Notes under the pieces: generated by a model
Told to the model about the DNA's origin: nothing
Database searches by the model: none
What the model saw: the letters and a program-made list of their open reading frames with translations, nothing else
Translations under genes and position numbers: made by a program
Assembly: GCF_000689255.1 (NCBI RefSeq)
Contig: NZ_HG964446.1
Span: 3,888,734 to 3,952,733 of the forward strand
Length of the DNA: 64,000 bases
Direction of reading: 5' to 3'
Source: Mycobacterium triplex
Lineage (GTDB): Bacteria > Actinomycetota > Actinomycetes > Mycobacteriales > Mycobacteriaceae
In this document: piece by piece, positions 8,127 through 16,398 of the stretch
Layout: the number at the start of each line of letters is the position of its first letter
Numbering within the stretch: the first letter of the stretch is position 1

Positions 8127-9890
8127 ATGGCCTTCTCCGTCCAGATGCCGGCACTCGGTGAAAGCGTCACCGAGGGGACGGTCACCCGCTGGCTCAAGCA
8201 GGAAGGCGACACGGTCGAACTCGACGAACCGCTCGTCGAGGTGTCCACCGACAAGGTCGATACCGAAATCCCGTCGCCCGCCGCGGGTGTGCTCACCAAG
8301 ATCGTCGCCCAGGAAGACGACACCGTCGAGGTCGGCGGCGAGCTCGCCGTCATCGGCGACGCCTCGGAGAACGGCGCCTCGGCGGCGCCCGCCGAAGCGC
8401 CCAGCCAACCGGCGGCCGAAGCCGCGCCCGAGCCCGAGCCGGAACCCGAGCCCACGCCGCAACCGGAGCCTGAGCGTCAACCCGAACCGGCCGCCCAGGC
8501 CGCCCCGCCGAGTTCCAATGGCGGCGCCGCGACCCCGGTGCTGATGCCCGAGCTCGGCGAGTCGGTCACCGAGGGCACCGTGACGCGCTGGCTGAAGAAG
8601 GTCGGCGATTCGGTCCAGGTGGACGAAGCGCTGGTGGAAGTGTCCACCGACAAGGTGGACACCGAGATCCCGTCACCGGTGGCCGGAGTGCTGGTCAGCA
8701 TCACCGCCGACGAGGACGCCACGGTGCCGGTCGGCGGCGAGTTGGCCCGGATCGGCACCGGCGCCGCCGCGGCCGCCCCGCCACCGCCGGCCCCCAAACC
8801 GGAGCCCAAGCCCGAACCGGCGCCGGCGCCCAAGGCGGAGGCCCCACCGGCCCCCAAGCCCGCTCCCGAGCCCGCCCCCAAGCCCGAGCCGACGCCGGCT
8901 CCGGCAGCCGCCCGGCCGGCCGCCGAGGCCCAAGGTGACGGCAGCCCGTACGTGACCCCGCTGGTGCGGAAACTGGCCACCGAAAACAACATCGACCTGA
9001 CCGCGGTGAAGGGCACCGGCGTCGGTGGCCGCATCCGCAAGCAGGACGTGCTGGCCGCCGCCGAGGAGAAGAAGGCCAAGAAGGCGCCCGAAGCCGCCGC
9101 CGCCCAAGCCCCGGCGGCCGAAGCCCCGGCAGCCAAGGCGCCGACGCCGGCACCCGCGCTGGCTCATCTGCGCGGCACCACGCAGAAGGCCAACCGCATC
9201 CGCCAGATCACCGCCAAGAAGACCCGCGAATCCCTGCAGGCCACCGCGCAGCTCACCCAGACCCACGAGGTCGACATGACCAGGATCGTGGGGCTGCGTG
9301 CCAGGGCCAAGGCGTCGTTCGCCGAGCGTGAGGGCGTGAATCTGACCTACCTGCCGTTCATCGCCAAGGCCGTGATCGACGCGCTGAAGATTCACCCCAA
9401 CGTCAACGCCAGCTACAACGAGGACTCCAAGGAGATCACCTACTACGACGCCGAGCACCTCGGTTTCGCCGTCGACACCGAGCAGGGCCTGCTGTCCCCG
9501 GTGGTGCACAACGCCGGCGACCTGTCGCTGGCCGGGCTGGCCCGCGCGATCGCCGACATCGCCGAGCGCGCCCGGACCGGCAACCTGAAACCGGACGAGT
9601 TGTCCGGCGGCACCTTCACCATCACCAACATCGGCAGCCAGGGCGCGTTGTTCGACACCCCGATCCTGGTTCCGCCGCAGGCCGCCATGCTGGGCACCGG
9701 GGCGATCGTCAAGCGCCCGCGGGTGGTGGTCGACGAAAGCGGTAACGAATCGATCGGGGTGCGCTCGATCTGCTACCTGCCGCTGACCTACGACCATCGG
9801 CTGATCGACGGGGCCGACGCCGGACGATTCCTCACCACAATCAAGCACCGGCTTGAAGAGGGAGCGTTCGAGGCCGACCTGGGGCTGTAG
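8127..9890 (+). CDS. dlaT: Dihydrolipoamide acyltransferase DlaT (E2 of pyruvate dehydrogenase)
   Basis: This 587-residue E2 protein has two N-terminal lipoyl domains with identical EVSTDKVDTEIPSP motifs, the lipoyl lysines being K43 and K176. They are separated by long Ala/Pro/Glu linkers. A peripheral subunit-binding domain follows (VTPLVRKLATENNIDL, about 275-305), then the catalytic core ending in TYDHRLIDGADAGRF with the active-site His near 557. The frame is open from 8070, but ATG 8127 has GAGGAG nine bases upstream and starts exactly at the lipoyl domain. It works with AceE (53.3 kb) and also serves the peroxynitrite reductase system with AhpD/AhpC. Older annotations call it sucB. Confidence 0.95.
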   Translation: MAFSVQMPALGESVTEGTVTRWLKQEGDTVELDEPLVEVSTDKVDTEIPSPAAGVLTKIVAQEDDTVEVGGELAVIGDASENGASAAPAEAPSQPAAEAAPEPEPEPEPTPQPEPERQPEPAAQAAPPSSNGGAATPVLMPELGESVTEGTVTRWLKKVGDSVQVDEALVEVSTDKVDTEIPSPVAGVLVSITADEDATVPVGGELARIGTGAAAAAPPPPAPKPEPKPEPAPAPKAEAPPAPKPAPEPAPKPEPTPAPAAARPAAEAQGDGSPYVTPLVRKLATENNIDLTAVKGTGVGGRIRKQDVLAAAEEKKAKKAPEAAAAQAPAAEAPAAKAPTPAPALAHLRGTTQKANRIRQITAKKTRESLQATAQLTQTHEVDMTRIVGLRARAKASFAEREGVNLTYLPFIAKAVIDALKIHPNVNASYNEDSKEITYYDAEHLGFAVDTEQGLLSPVVHNAGDLSLAGLARAIADIAERARTGNLKPDELSGGTFTITNIGSQGALFDTPILVPPQAAMLGTGAIVKRPRVVVDESGNESIGVRSICYLPLTYDHRLIDGADAGRFLTTIKHRLEEGAFEADLGL

Positions 9891-9905
9891 AAAGGCTGTG
9901 GCGCA

Positions 9906-10817
9906 TTGGCCAAGCCCGTCGTCGCGATTGCGGGTTCTTCGGGCCTGATCGGCTCCGCCTTGGCTGCGGCCCTGCGCGCCGCCGACCATCGGGTGCTGCG
10001 GATCGTGCGCCGCACACCGGCGAATCCCGATGAGCTGCACTGGAATCCGGACAGTGGTGACTTCGATCCCGACGCGCTCAGCGAGGTCGACGCGGTCGTC
10101 AACCTGTGCGGGGTCAACGTCGGTCGGCGCCGGTGGTCGGGCGCGTTCAAGCAGAGCCTGCGCGATAGCCGCATCACTCCGACCGAGGTGCTGGCCACCG
10201 CGGTCGCCGACGCCGGCGTCGAAACCCTGATCAACGCCAGCGCCGTCGGCTACTACGGCAACACCAAGGACCGCGTCGTCGACGAAAACGACCGCGCGGG
10301 AACGGGTTTCCTGGCCCGGCTGTGCGAGGACTGGGAGGCCGCGACGCTGCCGGCCCAATACGGAGGCGCCCGCGTGGTGCTGGCCCGCACCGGCCTGGTG
10401 ATGGCCGCGGCCGGCGGCGCGTTGCGCCGGATGCGCCCGCTGTTCTCGCTGGGGCTGGGCGCCCGGCTGGGCAGCGGCCGTCAGTACATGTCGTGGATCA
10501 GCCTGGAAGACGAGGTGCGCGCCCTGCTGTTCGCGATCGCGCACCCGTCGCTGTCCGGCCCGGTGAACATGACCGGGCCCGCGCCCGTCACCAACGCCGA
10601 GTTCACCACCGCCTTCGGCAGCGCGGTCAACCGTCCGACCCCGATGATGCTGCCGGCCTTCGCGGTGCGGGCCGCGCTCGGCGAATTCGCCGACGAGGGA
10701 CTGCTGACCGGTCAGCGCGCCATCCCGTCCGCGCTAGAGCGTGCGGGATTTCAGTTCCACCACAACACAATTGGCGAAGCGCTGGCGTACGCCACCGCCC
10801 GGCGCGAGCACGACTAG
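9906..10817 (+). CDS. TIGR01777-type epimerase / NAD-binding protein (Rv2216 type)
   Basis: This 303-residue Rossmann protein belongs to the extended SDR group with a C-terminal DUF1731-like tail. The nucleotide loop AGSSGLIGSALAAAL is at about residues 8-22, and LINASAVGYYGNTKD carries the conserved YYG motif. AFGEFADEGLLTGQRAIPSALERAGFQF-like residues close the protein. The TTG start at 9906 is 15 bases after dlaT, so the two are probably co-transcribed. Its substrate is unknown; the link to PDH E2 is positional only. Confidence 0.85.
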   Translation: MAKPVVAIAGSSGLIGSALAAALRAADHRVLRIVRRTPANPDELHWNPDSGDFDPDALSEVDAVVNLCGVNVGRRRWSGAFKQSLRDSRITPTEVLATAVADAGVETLINASAVGYYGNTKDRVVDENDRAGTGFLARLCEDWEAATLPAQYGGARVVLARTGLVMAAAGGALRRMRPLFSLGLGARLGSGRQYMSWISLEDEVRALLFAIAHPSLSGPVNMTGPAPVTNAEFTTAFGSAVNRPTPMMLPAFAVRAALGEFADEGLLTGQRAIPSALERAGFQFHHNTIGEALAYATARREHD

Positions 10818-10819
10818 TC

Positions 10820-11719
10820 ATGTATTTGATTACCGGCGCGGGCGGCGGTATCGGCGGGGTCAGCCGGTTGGTGGTCGACGAATTGCGCTCCCGCGGCGAG
10901 CAAGTCCGCGCGATGGTGCACCGCGACGACGAACGGGCCGACTCGCTGCGCGCGGTGGGCGCCGAGGTGGTGGTCGGCGATCTGACCGAGCCGCATGACG
11001 TCGTCGACGCGATGGCCGGCGCCGACCGGATGTTCTTCTCGATGAGCGTCTCGCCGGACTACCTGCAGGCGACGGCGGTGGTGTGTGCCGCCGCGCTGGA
11101 ATCGGGTCGCCTCGAGGTGCTCGTGAACATGTCGCAGATGACGGTGTCGCAGATGACGCTGACGAGCACCGACGAGTCGCGTCAGCATCGCCTGCACTGG
11201 CTGGCCGAGCACGTGGTGAACTGGTCTGGCGTGCCGGCCGTGCATGTGCGGCCGACGGTGTTTCTGGACAATCCGATCCTGACCTCGCTGGCCGCGCCCT
11301 TGTTGCGCAAACAGAATCTGTTGGTGCTGCCGTTCGGGACCGGCCGGACCTCGCCGATCGCGGCCAGCGACGTGGCCCGCGTGGTCGCTGCGGTGCTGCT
11401 GAACCCGGCCGATCACATCGGCGCCGTCTACGAGTTGACCGGCCCGGAGAGCCTGGACATCGACGGGCTGGCCGCGGCGTACGCCCGCGCATTGCAGCGC
11501 CCGATCACCGGCGCCGACATCGCGCAGGACACCTGGGTCGCGCAGGTGCTGCAGCCGTTGGGCCTGCCCGCACACGTGCAGCAACACCTCGCGACGATGG
11601 CGAAGCTGCACCGCGCGGGCCGCTACGACCGCTCCACCGACGACGTCGAACGGATCACCGGCCATCCGGCATTGAGCGTCGAGCAGTACGTCGCGGCGAA
11701 CCCCCAGCTTTTCGCGTAG
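10820..11719 (+). CDS. NmrA/azoreductase-like NAD(P)-binding protein
   Basis: This 299-residue protein begins MYLITGAGGGIGGVSRLVVD, a Rossmann loop at the very N-terminus. VVVGDLTEPHDV and RPTVFLDN segments follow, typical of NmrA-like or atypical SDR proteins that lack the YxxxK pair. The ATG at 10820 is two bases past the preceding stop, so it extends the dlaT operon. I do not recall this gene between Rv2216 and lipB in M. tuberculosis, so it looks like part of an accessory insertion together with the next gene. Function is not known. Confidence 0.82.
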   Translation: MYLITGAGGGIGGVSRLVVDELRSRGEQVRAMVHRDDERADSLRAVGAEVVVGDLTEPHDVVDAMAGADRMFFSMSVSPDYLQATAVVCAAALESGRLEVLVNMSQMTVSQMTLTSTDESRQHRLHWLAEHVVNWSGVPAVHVRPTVFLDNPILTSLAAPLLRKQNLLVLPFGTGRTSPIAASDVARVVAAVLLNPADHIGAVYELTGPESLDIDGLAAAYARALQRPITGADIAQDTWVAQVLQPLGLPAHVQQHLATMAKLHRAGRYDRSTDDVERITGHPALSVEQYVAANPQLFA

Positions 11720-11790
11720 CGACGAGCTCCACCCGCTCGCCCGTTCCCAGTTCCAGCACACACTTCGCGTGCCGCGACCGGTTCTCATCG

Positions 11791-13167
11791 CTACCGGGCT
11801 TCATCGTCGTCTGGGTCGTGTAGCAGCCTCTCCGGATGGTGGAACGTGTTGGTGCGGGGTTGGCCGCGGTCGAGGTGGGGCGGGGGGATCCATTCGGTGG
11901 CACCATCTTTGCGCTTTCGGGTGCTCCAGCCGCGGGCTTGCAGCAGCCGGTGATGCGGGCCGCAGCCGAAGGTCAAGTCGTTGATGTCGGTTTCGCGGCA
12001 GGTGGCGTAGTCGGTGATGTGGTGCACCTCGCAGTAGTAGCCGCCGACGTCGCAGCCGGGTGCGCTGCAGCCACGGCCCATGGCGTACAACACAATCCGC
12101 TGACCGGGCGACGCGAGGCGTTTGGTGTGATACAGCGCCACCGGTTTGGCGTTGTCGAACACTGCCAGGTAGTGATGGGCATGACGCGCCAAACGGATCA
12201 CGTCGCTGATCGGTAGCCGGGTACCCCCGCCGGTAATACCGCTGCCGGCGGCGGCTTCCAATTCCGCCAGCGTGGTGGACACGATGATCGTCGCCGGCAG
12301 CCCATTGTGCTGGCCCAGCTCGCCGGAGGCCAACAAGCCACGCATGGCGGCGTTGAGCGCGTCGTGGTTGCGTTGGGCGGCGCTGCGGAGATCGTGGTCG
12401 ATGGCGCGTTGGCTGGGCGTACCGTCCACGCACGGGGTCTCGTCGTTCGGGTTGCACATGCCGGGGGCGGCCAGTTTGGCCAACACTGCCTCCAGGGTGG
12501 CCCGCAGCTCGGGCGTCACCCAGCCGTTAATGGCGGACATGCCGTCGGCCTGCTGCTTGCCCAGGGTCACCCCGCGGCGGCGGGCGCGGTCGTCGTCGGT
12601 GTAGTTGCCGTCGGGATTCAGGCAGTCGGCCAGGCGGTCGGCGAATCCGCCGAGTTGGTCGGGGCGGTACTGGGTGGCCAGCCGCGCCAAATCAGCTTCG
12701 GCCCGGTCGCGGGTGGGCTGGTCGATCCAGCCGGGCAATTGGTGGTAGAAGCGGCGGATCACCGCGACATGCTCGCGGCCCAACTGCCCGTCGCGCTGCG
12801 CCGCGGCGGTCGCGGCCAACACCGGTGCCAGCGGCTCGCCGGTCAGCGCACGCCGCTCACCCAGATCGGCAGCCTCGCGGACCCGGCGTCCGGCCTCGGC
12901 GCGACTGATCTGAGCCCAGTCGGCAATCGCATGGGAGAGTTTGCCGCCCAGCTCTTGCGGGGTCGCTTCCTGTTGCAGTTGGTTGATCAGGCAATGTTCG
13001 CCGGCGGACAGGCGCCGTCGCGCGCGCTCGTAGCGTGCCAGCAGCGCCAAGCGCTCGCGATTGCACAGCATCTGCGTATCCAGCCCGAGCATGGCGTCGA
13101 TGTCGGCGTCCAACGCGTCGAACGCCTTCGTCGCGGTTTCGCCATCCGCAAGCACACCCGAACTCAT
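11791..13167 (-). CDS. DUF222 / HNH endonuclease-like protein (13E12 repeat family)
   Basis: This protein has 458 residues from the chosen ATG at 13167 (MSSGVLADGETATKAFDALD); the frame is open up to 13227. An N-terminal DUF222 helical region spans about 1-300. A C-terminal zinc/HNH module reads CSAPGCD, YYCEVHHITDY, INDLTFGCGPHHRLL. Mycobacteria carry many such 13E12 proteins; in M. tuberculosis the REP13E12 copies are attachment targets of prophage phiRv1. No phage or transposase genes lie beside it here. It sits antisense between dlaT-operon genes and lipB, breaking otherwise conserved order. Confidence 0.9.
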   Translation of the reverse strand: MSSGVLADGETATKAFDALDADIDAMLGLDTQMLCNRERLALLARYERARRRLSAGEHCLINQLQQEATPQELGGKLSHAIADWAQISRAEAGRRVREAADLGERRALTGEPLAPVLAATAAAQRDGQLGREHVAVIRRFYHQLPGWIDQPTRDRAEADLARLATQYRPDQLGGFADRLADCLNPDGNYTDDDRARRRGVTLGKQQADGMSAINGWVTPELRATLEAVLAKLAAPGMCNPNDETPCVDGTPSQRAIDHDLRSAAQRNHDALNAAMRGLLASGELGQHNGLPATIIVSTTLAELEAAAGSGITGGGTRLPISDVIRLARHAHHYLAVFDNAKPVALYHTKRLASPGQRIVLYAMGRGCSAPGCDVGGYYCEVHHITDYATCRETDINDLTFGCGPHHRLLQARGWSTRKRKDGATEWIPPPHLDRGQPRTNTFHHPERLLHDPDDDEAR

Positions 13168-13346
13168 ACTCGCGACGCTAGACCGACCCACCGACAAAAA
13201 ACCCCGCCGAGAAACCACTGAAACCAAAGTGACACAAGGGATTTTACGGTGTGCGCTGGTGGCGGGTTGTCGCTCGAAGGCGCATACAAGCGCATCCCCA
13301 TCCGGCCAATTGGGCCGCCAGGCAGCACCCGAGTAACCTCGCGACC

Positions 13347-14033
13347 ATGATCTCCATCCGGTCGCAGGCCACCGCGATCGACGTCCGCCAACTGGGGACG
13401 GTCGAATACCGCACCGCCTGGCAGCTGCAGCGTGACCTGGCCGACACCCGGGTCGCCGGCGGCCCCGACACCCTGCTGCTGCTCGAGCACCCCGCGGTCT
13501 ACACCGCCGGCCGGCGCACCGAGCCGCACGAGCGACCGGTGGACGGCACGCCCGTCGTCAACACCGACCGCGGCGGCAAGATCACCTGGCACGGGCCGGG
13601 GCAGTTGGTCGGCTACCCGGTCATCGGCCTGGCCGAACCCCTCGATGTGGTGAATTACGTTCGGCGCCTTGAGGAATCGCTGATCAAGGTGTGTCGCGAT
13701 CTGGGCCTTGACGCGGGGCGGGTGGACGGCCGCTCCGGGGTGTGGCTGCCCGGCCGGCCGGCGCGCAAGATCGCCGCGATCGGTGTGCGGATCTCGCGGG
13801 CGACCGCCCTGCACGGGTTCGCGCTCAACTGCGACTGCGATCTGGGCGCGTTCGCGGCCATCGTGCCCTGCGGCATCACCGATGCCGGGGTGACGTCGTT
13901 GTCGGCCGAACTCGGGCGCACCGTCACCGTCGACGACGTCCGCGAAGCGGTCGCGGCGGCCGTGTGCGACGCGCTCGACGGGGTCTTGCCGGTGGGGGCA
14001 CACGACGTCGCCGGCGTAGCATCGGCCAAGTGA
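13347..14033 (+). CDS. lipB: Octanoyltransferase LipB
   Basis: This 228-residue protein transfers octanoate from acyl carrier protein to lipoyl domains (DlaT, GcvH). Key segments are LLLEHPAVYTAGRR, TDRGGKITWHGPGQLVGYPV, the lysine in PARKIAAIGVRISR, and the acyl-enzyme cysteine in FAAIVPCGITDAGVTSL. The frame is open from 13251, but ATG 13347 (MISIRSQATAIDV) gives the family length. The GTGA overlap with lipA couples the two steps of lipoate synthesis. Confidence 0.95.
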   Translation: MISIRSQATAIDVRQLGTVEYRTAWQLQRDLADTRVAGGPDTLLLLEHPAVYTAGRRTEPHERPVDGTPVVNTDRGGKITWHGPGQLVGYPVIGLAEPLDVVNYVRRLEESLIKVCRDLGLDAGRVDGRSGVWLPGRPARKIAAIGVRISRATALHGFALNCDCDLGAFAAIVPCGITDAGVTSLSAELGRTVTVDDVREAVAAAVCDALDGVLPVGAHDVAGVASAK

Positions 14034-14980
14034 CTTTGCAAGAGTTCGCAGTTCCCGAAGGCCGCAAGCTGCTGCGGCTGGAAGTGCGCAACGCGCAGAC
14101 CCCGATCGAGCGCAAGCCGCCGTGGATCAAGACCCGGGCCCGGATGGGACCGGAGTACACCGAACTCAAAAGCCTGGTCAAGCGCGAGGGTTTGCACACC
14201 GTGTGCGAAGAGGCCGGCTGCCCCAACATCTTCGAATGCTGGGAGGACCGGGAAGCCACCTTCTTGATCGGCGGCGATCAGTGCACCCGCCGCTGCGACT
14301 TCTGCCAGATCGACACCGGCAAGCCCGCCGAGCTGGACCGCGACGAGCCCCGCCGCGTCGCCCAAAGCGTGCAGGCGATGGGGTTGCGCTATGCCACCGT
14401 CACCGGTGTGGCCCGCGATGACCTGCCCGACGGCGGCGCGTGGCTGTACGCCCAAACCGTGCGCGCCATCAAGGAGCTCAACGCATCGACCGGTGTCGAG
14501 TTGCTGGTCCCCGACTTCAACGGCGCACCCGAGCGGCTGGCCGAAGTCTTCGCGTCGCGCCCAGAAGTGTTGGCGCACAACGTCGAAACGGTCCCCCGCA
14601 TCTTCAAGCGGATCCGCCCCGCCTTCACCTACCAGCGCAGCCTGGGCGTGCTCACCGCCGCGCGCGAGGCCGGGCTGGTCACCAAGAGCAACCTGATCCT
14701 GGGCCTGGGCGAGACCCCCGACGAGGTGCGCGTCGCGCTGGCCGACCTGCACGACGCCGGCGCCGACATCGTCACCATCACCCAGTACCTGCGCCCGTCG
14801 CCCCGGCATCACCCGGTGCAGCGCTGGGTCAAGCCCGAAGAGTTCGACGAGTTCGCGCACTACGCCCAGGGACTGGGCTTCGCCGGCGTGCTGGCCGGCC
14901 CGCTGGTGCGCTCGTCCTACCGCGCCGGCCGCCTCTACCAGCAAGCCGTGCGCAGCCGCACCCCGGACGCCCTGGGGTAA
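14030..14980 (+). CDS. lipA: Lipoyl synthase LipA
   Basis: This 316-residue radical SAM enzyme inserts sulfur at C6 and C8 of protein-bound octanoate. The auxiliary cluster motif is CEEAGCPNIFEC (C-X4-C-X5-C), the SAM cluster motif is CTRRCDFCQI (C-X3-C-X2-C), and the C-terminal RSSYRAG carries the serine ligand. The GTG start at 14030 lies within the lipB stop. The long open frame upstream from 13742 is overprint on lipB and is not part of the protein. Confidence 0.96.
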   Translation: MTLQEFAVPEGRKLLRLEVRNAQTPIERKPPWIKTRARMGPEYTELKSLVKREGLHTVCEEAGCPNIFECWEDREATFLIGGDQCTRRCDFCQIDTGKPAELDRDEPRRVAQSVQAMGLRYATVTGVARDDLPDGGAWLYAQTVRAIKELNASTGVELLVPDFNGAPERLAEVFASRPEVLAHNVETVPRIFKRIRPAFTYQRSLGVLTAAREAGLVTKSNLILGLGETPDEVRVALADLHDAGADIVTITQYLRPSPRHHPVQRWVKPEEFDEFAHYAQGLGFAGVLAGPLVRSSYRAGRLYQQAVRSRTPDALG

Positions 14981-15012
14981 CTCGGGGCCGCCGCCTCGTA
15001 TCCTTGGTGATT

Positions 15013-15765
15013 ATGGCTAAACCCCGCACCACCGCCGAGAACAAGGCCGCCCGGGCAGCGGCGGCCGCCGAGCGCAAGGCCGCGGCCAAGGAGCGCCGCA
15101 GCCAGCTGTGGCAGGCATTCAACGTTCAGCGCAAGCAGGACAAGCGCCTGCTCCCCTACATGATCGGCGCCTTCGTCGCGATCGTGGCCGTCTCGGTGAC
15201 GGTGGGTGTGCTGGTCGGCGGGTTCGCCATGATCACCCTGATCCCGCTCGGCGTGATGCTGGGCGCGCTGGTGGCGTTCATCATCTTCGGTCGCCGGGCC
15301 CAGAAATCCATCTACCGCCAGGCCGAGGGGCAGACCGGTGCGGCGGCCTGGGTGCTGGACAACCTGCGCGGCAAGTGGCGGGTCACCCCGGGCGTGGCCG
15401 CCACCGGCCACTTCGACGCGGTGCACCGGGTGATCGGCCGGCCGGGCGTCGTCTTCGTCGGCGAGGGCGCGACGGGCCGCGTCAAACCGCTTCTGGCCCA
15501 AGAGAAGAAGCGCACCGCACGATTGGTCGGCGACATACCGATCTACGACATCGTCGTCGGCAACGGCGACGGCGAGGTTCCGCTGTCCAAGCTGGAGCGC
15601 TACCTGACCAAGCTGCCGGCCAACATCAGCGTCAAGCAGATGGACGCCCTGGAGTCCCGACTGGCCGCGCTGGGATCGCGCGCCGGTGCGGCCGTGATGC
15701 CGAAGGGGCCGCTGCCGGGCGCCGGCAAGATGCGCGGCGTGCAGCGCACCGTGCGCCGCAAGTGA
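15013..15765 (+). CDS. DUF4191 membrane protein (Rv2219 type)
   Basis: This 250-residue protein has a basic, Ala/Lys-rich N-terminal 35 residues. Two transmembrane helices follow (about 50-72, AFVAIVAVSVTVGVLVGGF, and about 75-97, LIPLGVMLGALVAFIIF), then a soluble C-terminal domain ending in a basic tail. The ATG at 15013 is 32 bases after lipA, so it is probably in the lip operon. It is conserved next to lipA in mycobacteria; its role is unknown. Its stop abuts the convergent RDD gene with no spacer. Confidence 0.88.
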   Translation: MAKPRTTAENKAARAAAAAERKAAAKERRSQLWQAFNVQRKQDKRLLPYMIGAFVAIVAVSVTVGVLVGGFAMITLIPLGVMLGALVAFIIFGRRAQKSIYRQAEGQTGAAAWVLDNLRGKWRVTPGVAATGHFDAVHRVIGRPGVVFVGEGATGRVKPLLAQEKKRTARLVGDIPIYDIVVGNGDGEVPLSKLERYLTKLPANISVKQMDALESRLAALGSRAGAAVMPKGPLPGAGKMRGVQRTVRRK

Positions 15766-16179
15766 TCAACGCCGGACGACGGCCGTGTTGGTCACCCGGT
15801 CTTGAATGCCACGCCCGTCCCAGTCGGTGAACAGCGCCGGAACCACCAGGGCGACCAGCAGCCCGCGGACCACCACGCGGCCCACCCCCAGCCGTCCGTC
15901 CAGCGCGACCACCTGCAGACCAAGCGCCAGCTGTCCGGGGGTGAATCCGTACAGCCGCACCGCGACCACGCCGAGCAGAAACCAAATCACCAGCACCGCC
16001 GTCGACAGCATCCGCTCGGAGAACATGCCGAACGCCATGGCCAGCGCCGCCAGACCGTAGGCAATCAGCCAATCGACCATCAACGCCGCCAGGCGCCGCC
16101 CCATCGACGCCAGGGACCCCGAACCGCTTTTCGGCAAGCCGAGCATCTCCCCCGGGTAGGCCGGGCGCGACTCCGCCAT
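15766..16179 (-). CDS. RDD family membrane protein (Rv2219A type)
   Basis: This 137-residue protein has an RDD-type core: GRRLAALMVDWLIAYGLA is the first helix, followed by LSTAVLVIWFLLGVVAVRLYG and a third weaker helix. The sequence after the second helix (TPGQLALGLQVV) is also typical. The frame is open to 16329, but ATG 16179 (MAESRPAYPGEML) has a GGGGCGAG ribosome site and starts just before the domain. The gene is end-to-end convergent with the DUF4191 gene and divergent from glnA1. Confidence 0.88.
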   Translation of the reverse strand: MAESRPAYPGEMLGLPKSGSGSLASMGRRLAALMVDWLIAYGLAALAMAFGMFSERMLSTAVLVIWFLLGVVAVRLYGFTPGQLALGLQVVALDGRLGVGRVVVRGLLVALVVPALFTDWDGRGIQDRVTNTAVVRR

Positions 16180-16398
16180 CAGCTCGCCCCGGCGAAGGGC
16201 CGGGATAGGCTGCTGCATCCGCGCGGCCGACCAGATACGCTTTTGCGGTCCATGGGCCTCACAATAGAACCCGCCGTTGCACCCCTTGAGATTTGTGGGA
16301 CGCGTGGTCACGTAACCTCCGCGCAACATTGGGTTGACGGGCGGGCAACATCATCTTCATAGCGTCAGGCCGCGGATTATCAAGCAAAGGAGCAATCA

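Noticed and set aside
8673..10544. 623-residue minus-strand frame across dlaT and the following gene
   Set aside because: Composition (Gly/Arg/Gln-rich) is typical of antisense frames in high-GC genes; it overlaps two genuine coding regions.
11791..13167. Prophage or integrated element around the DUF222/HNH gene
   Set aside because: No integrase, structural phage genes or flanking direct repeats are visible; a lone 13E12-type gene is common in mycobacteria.
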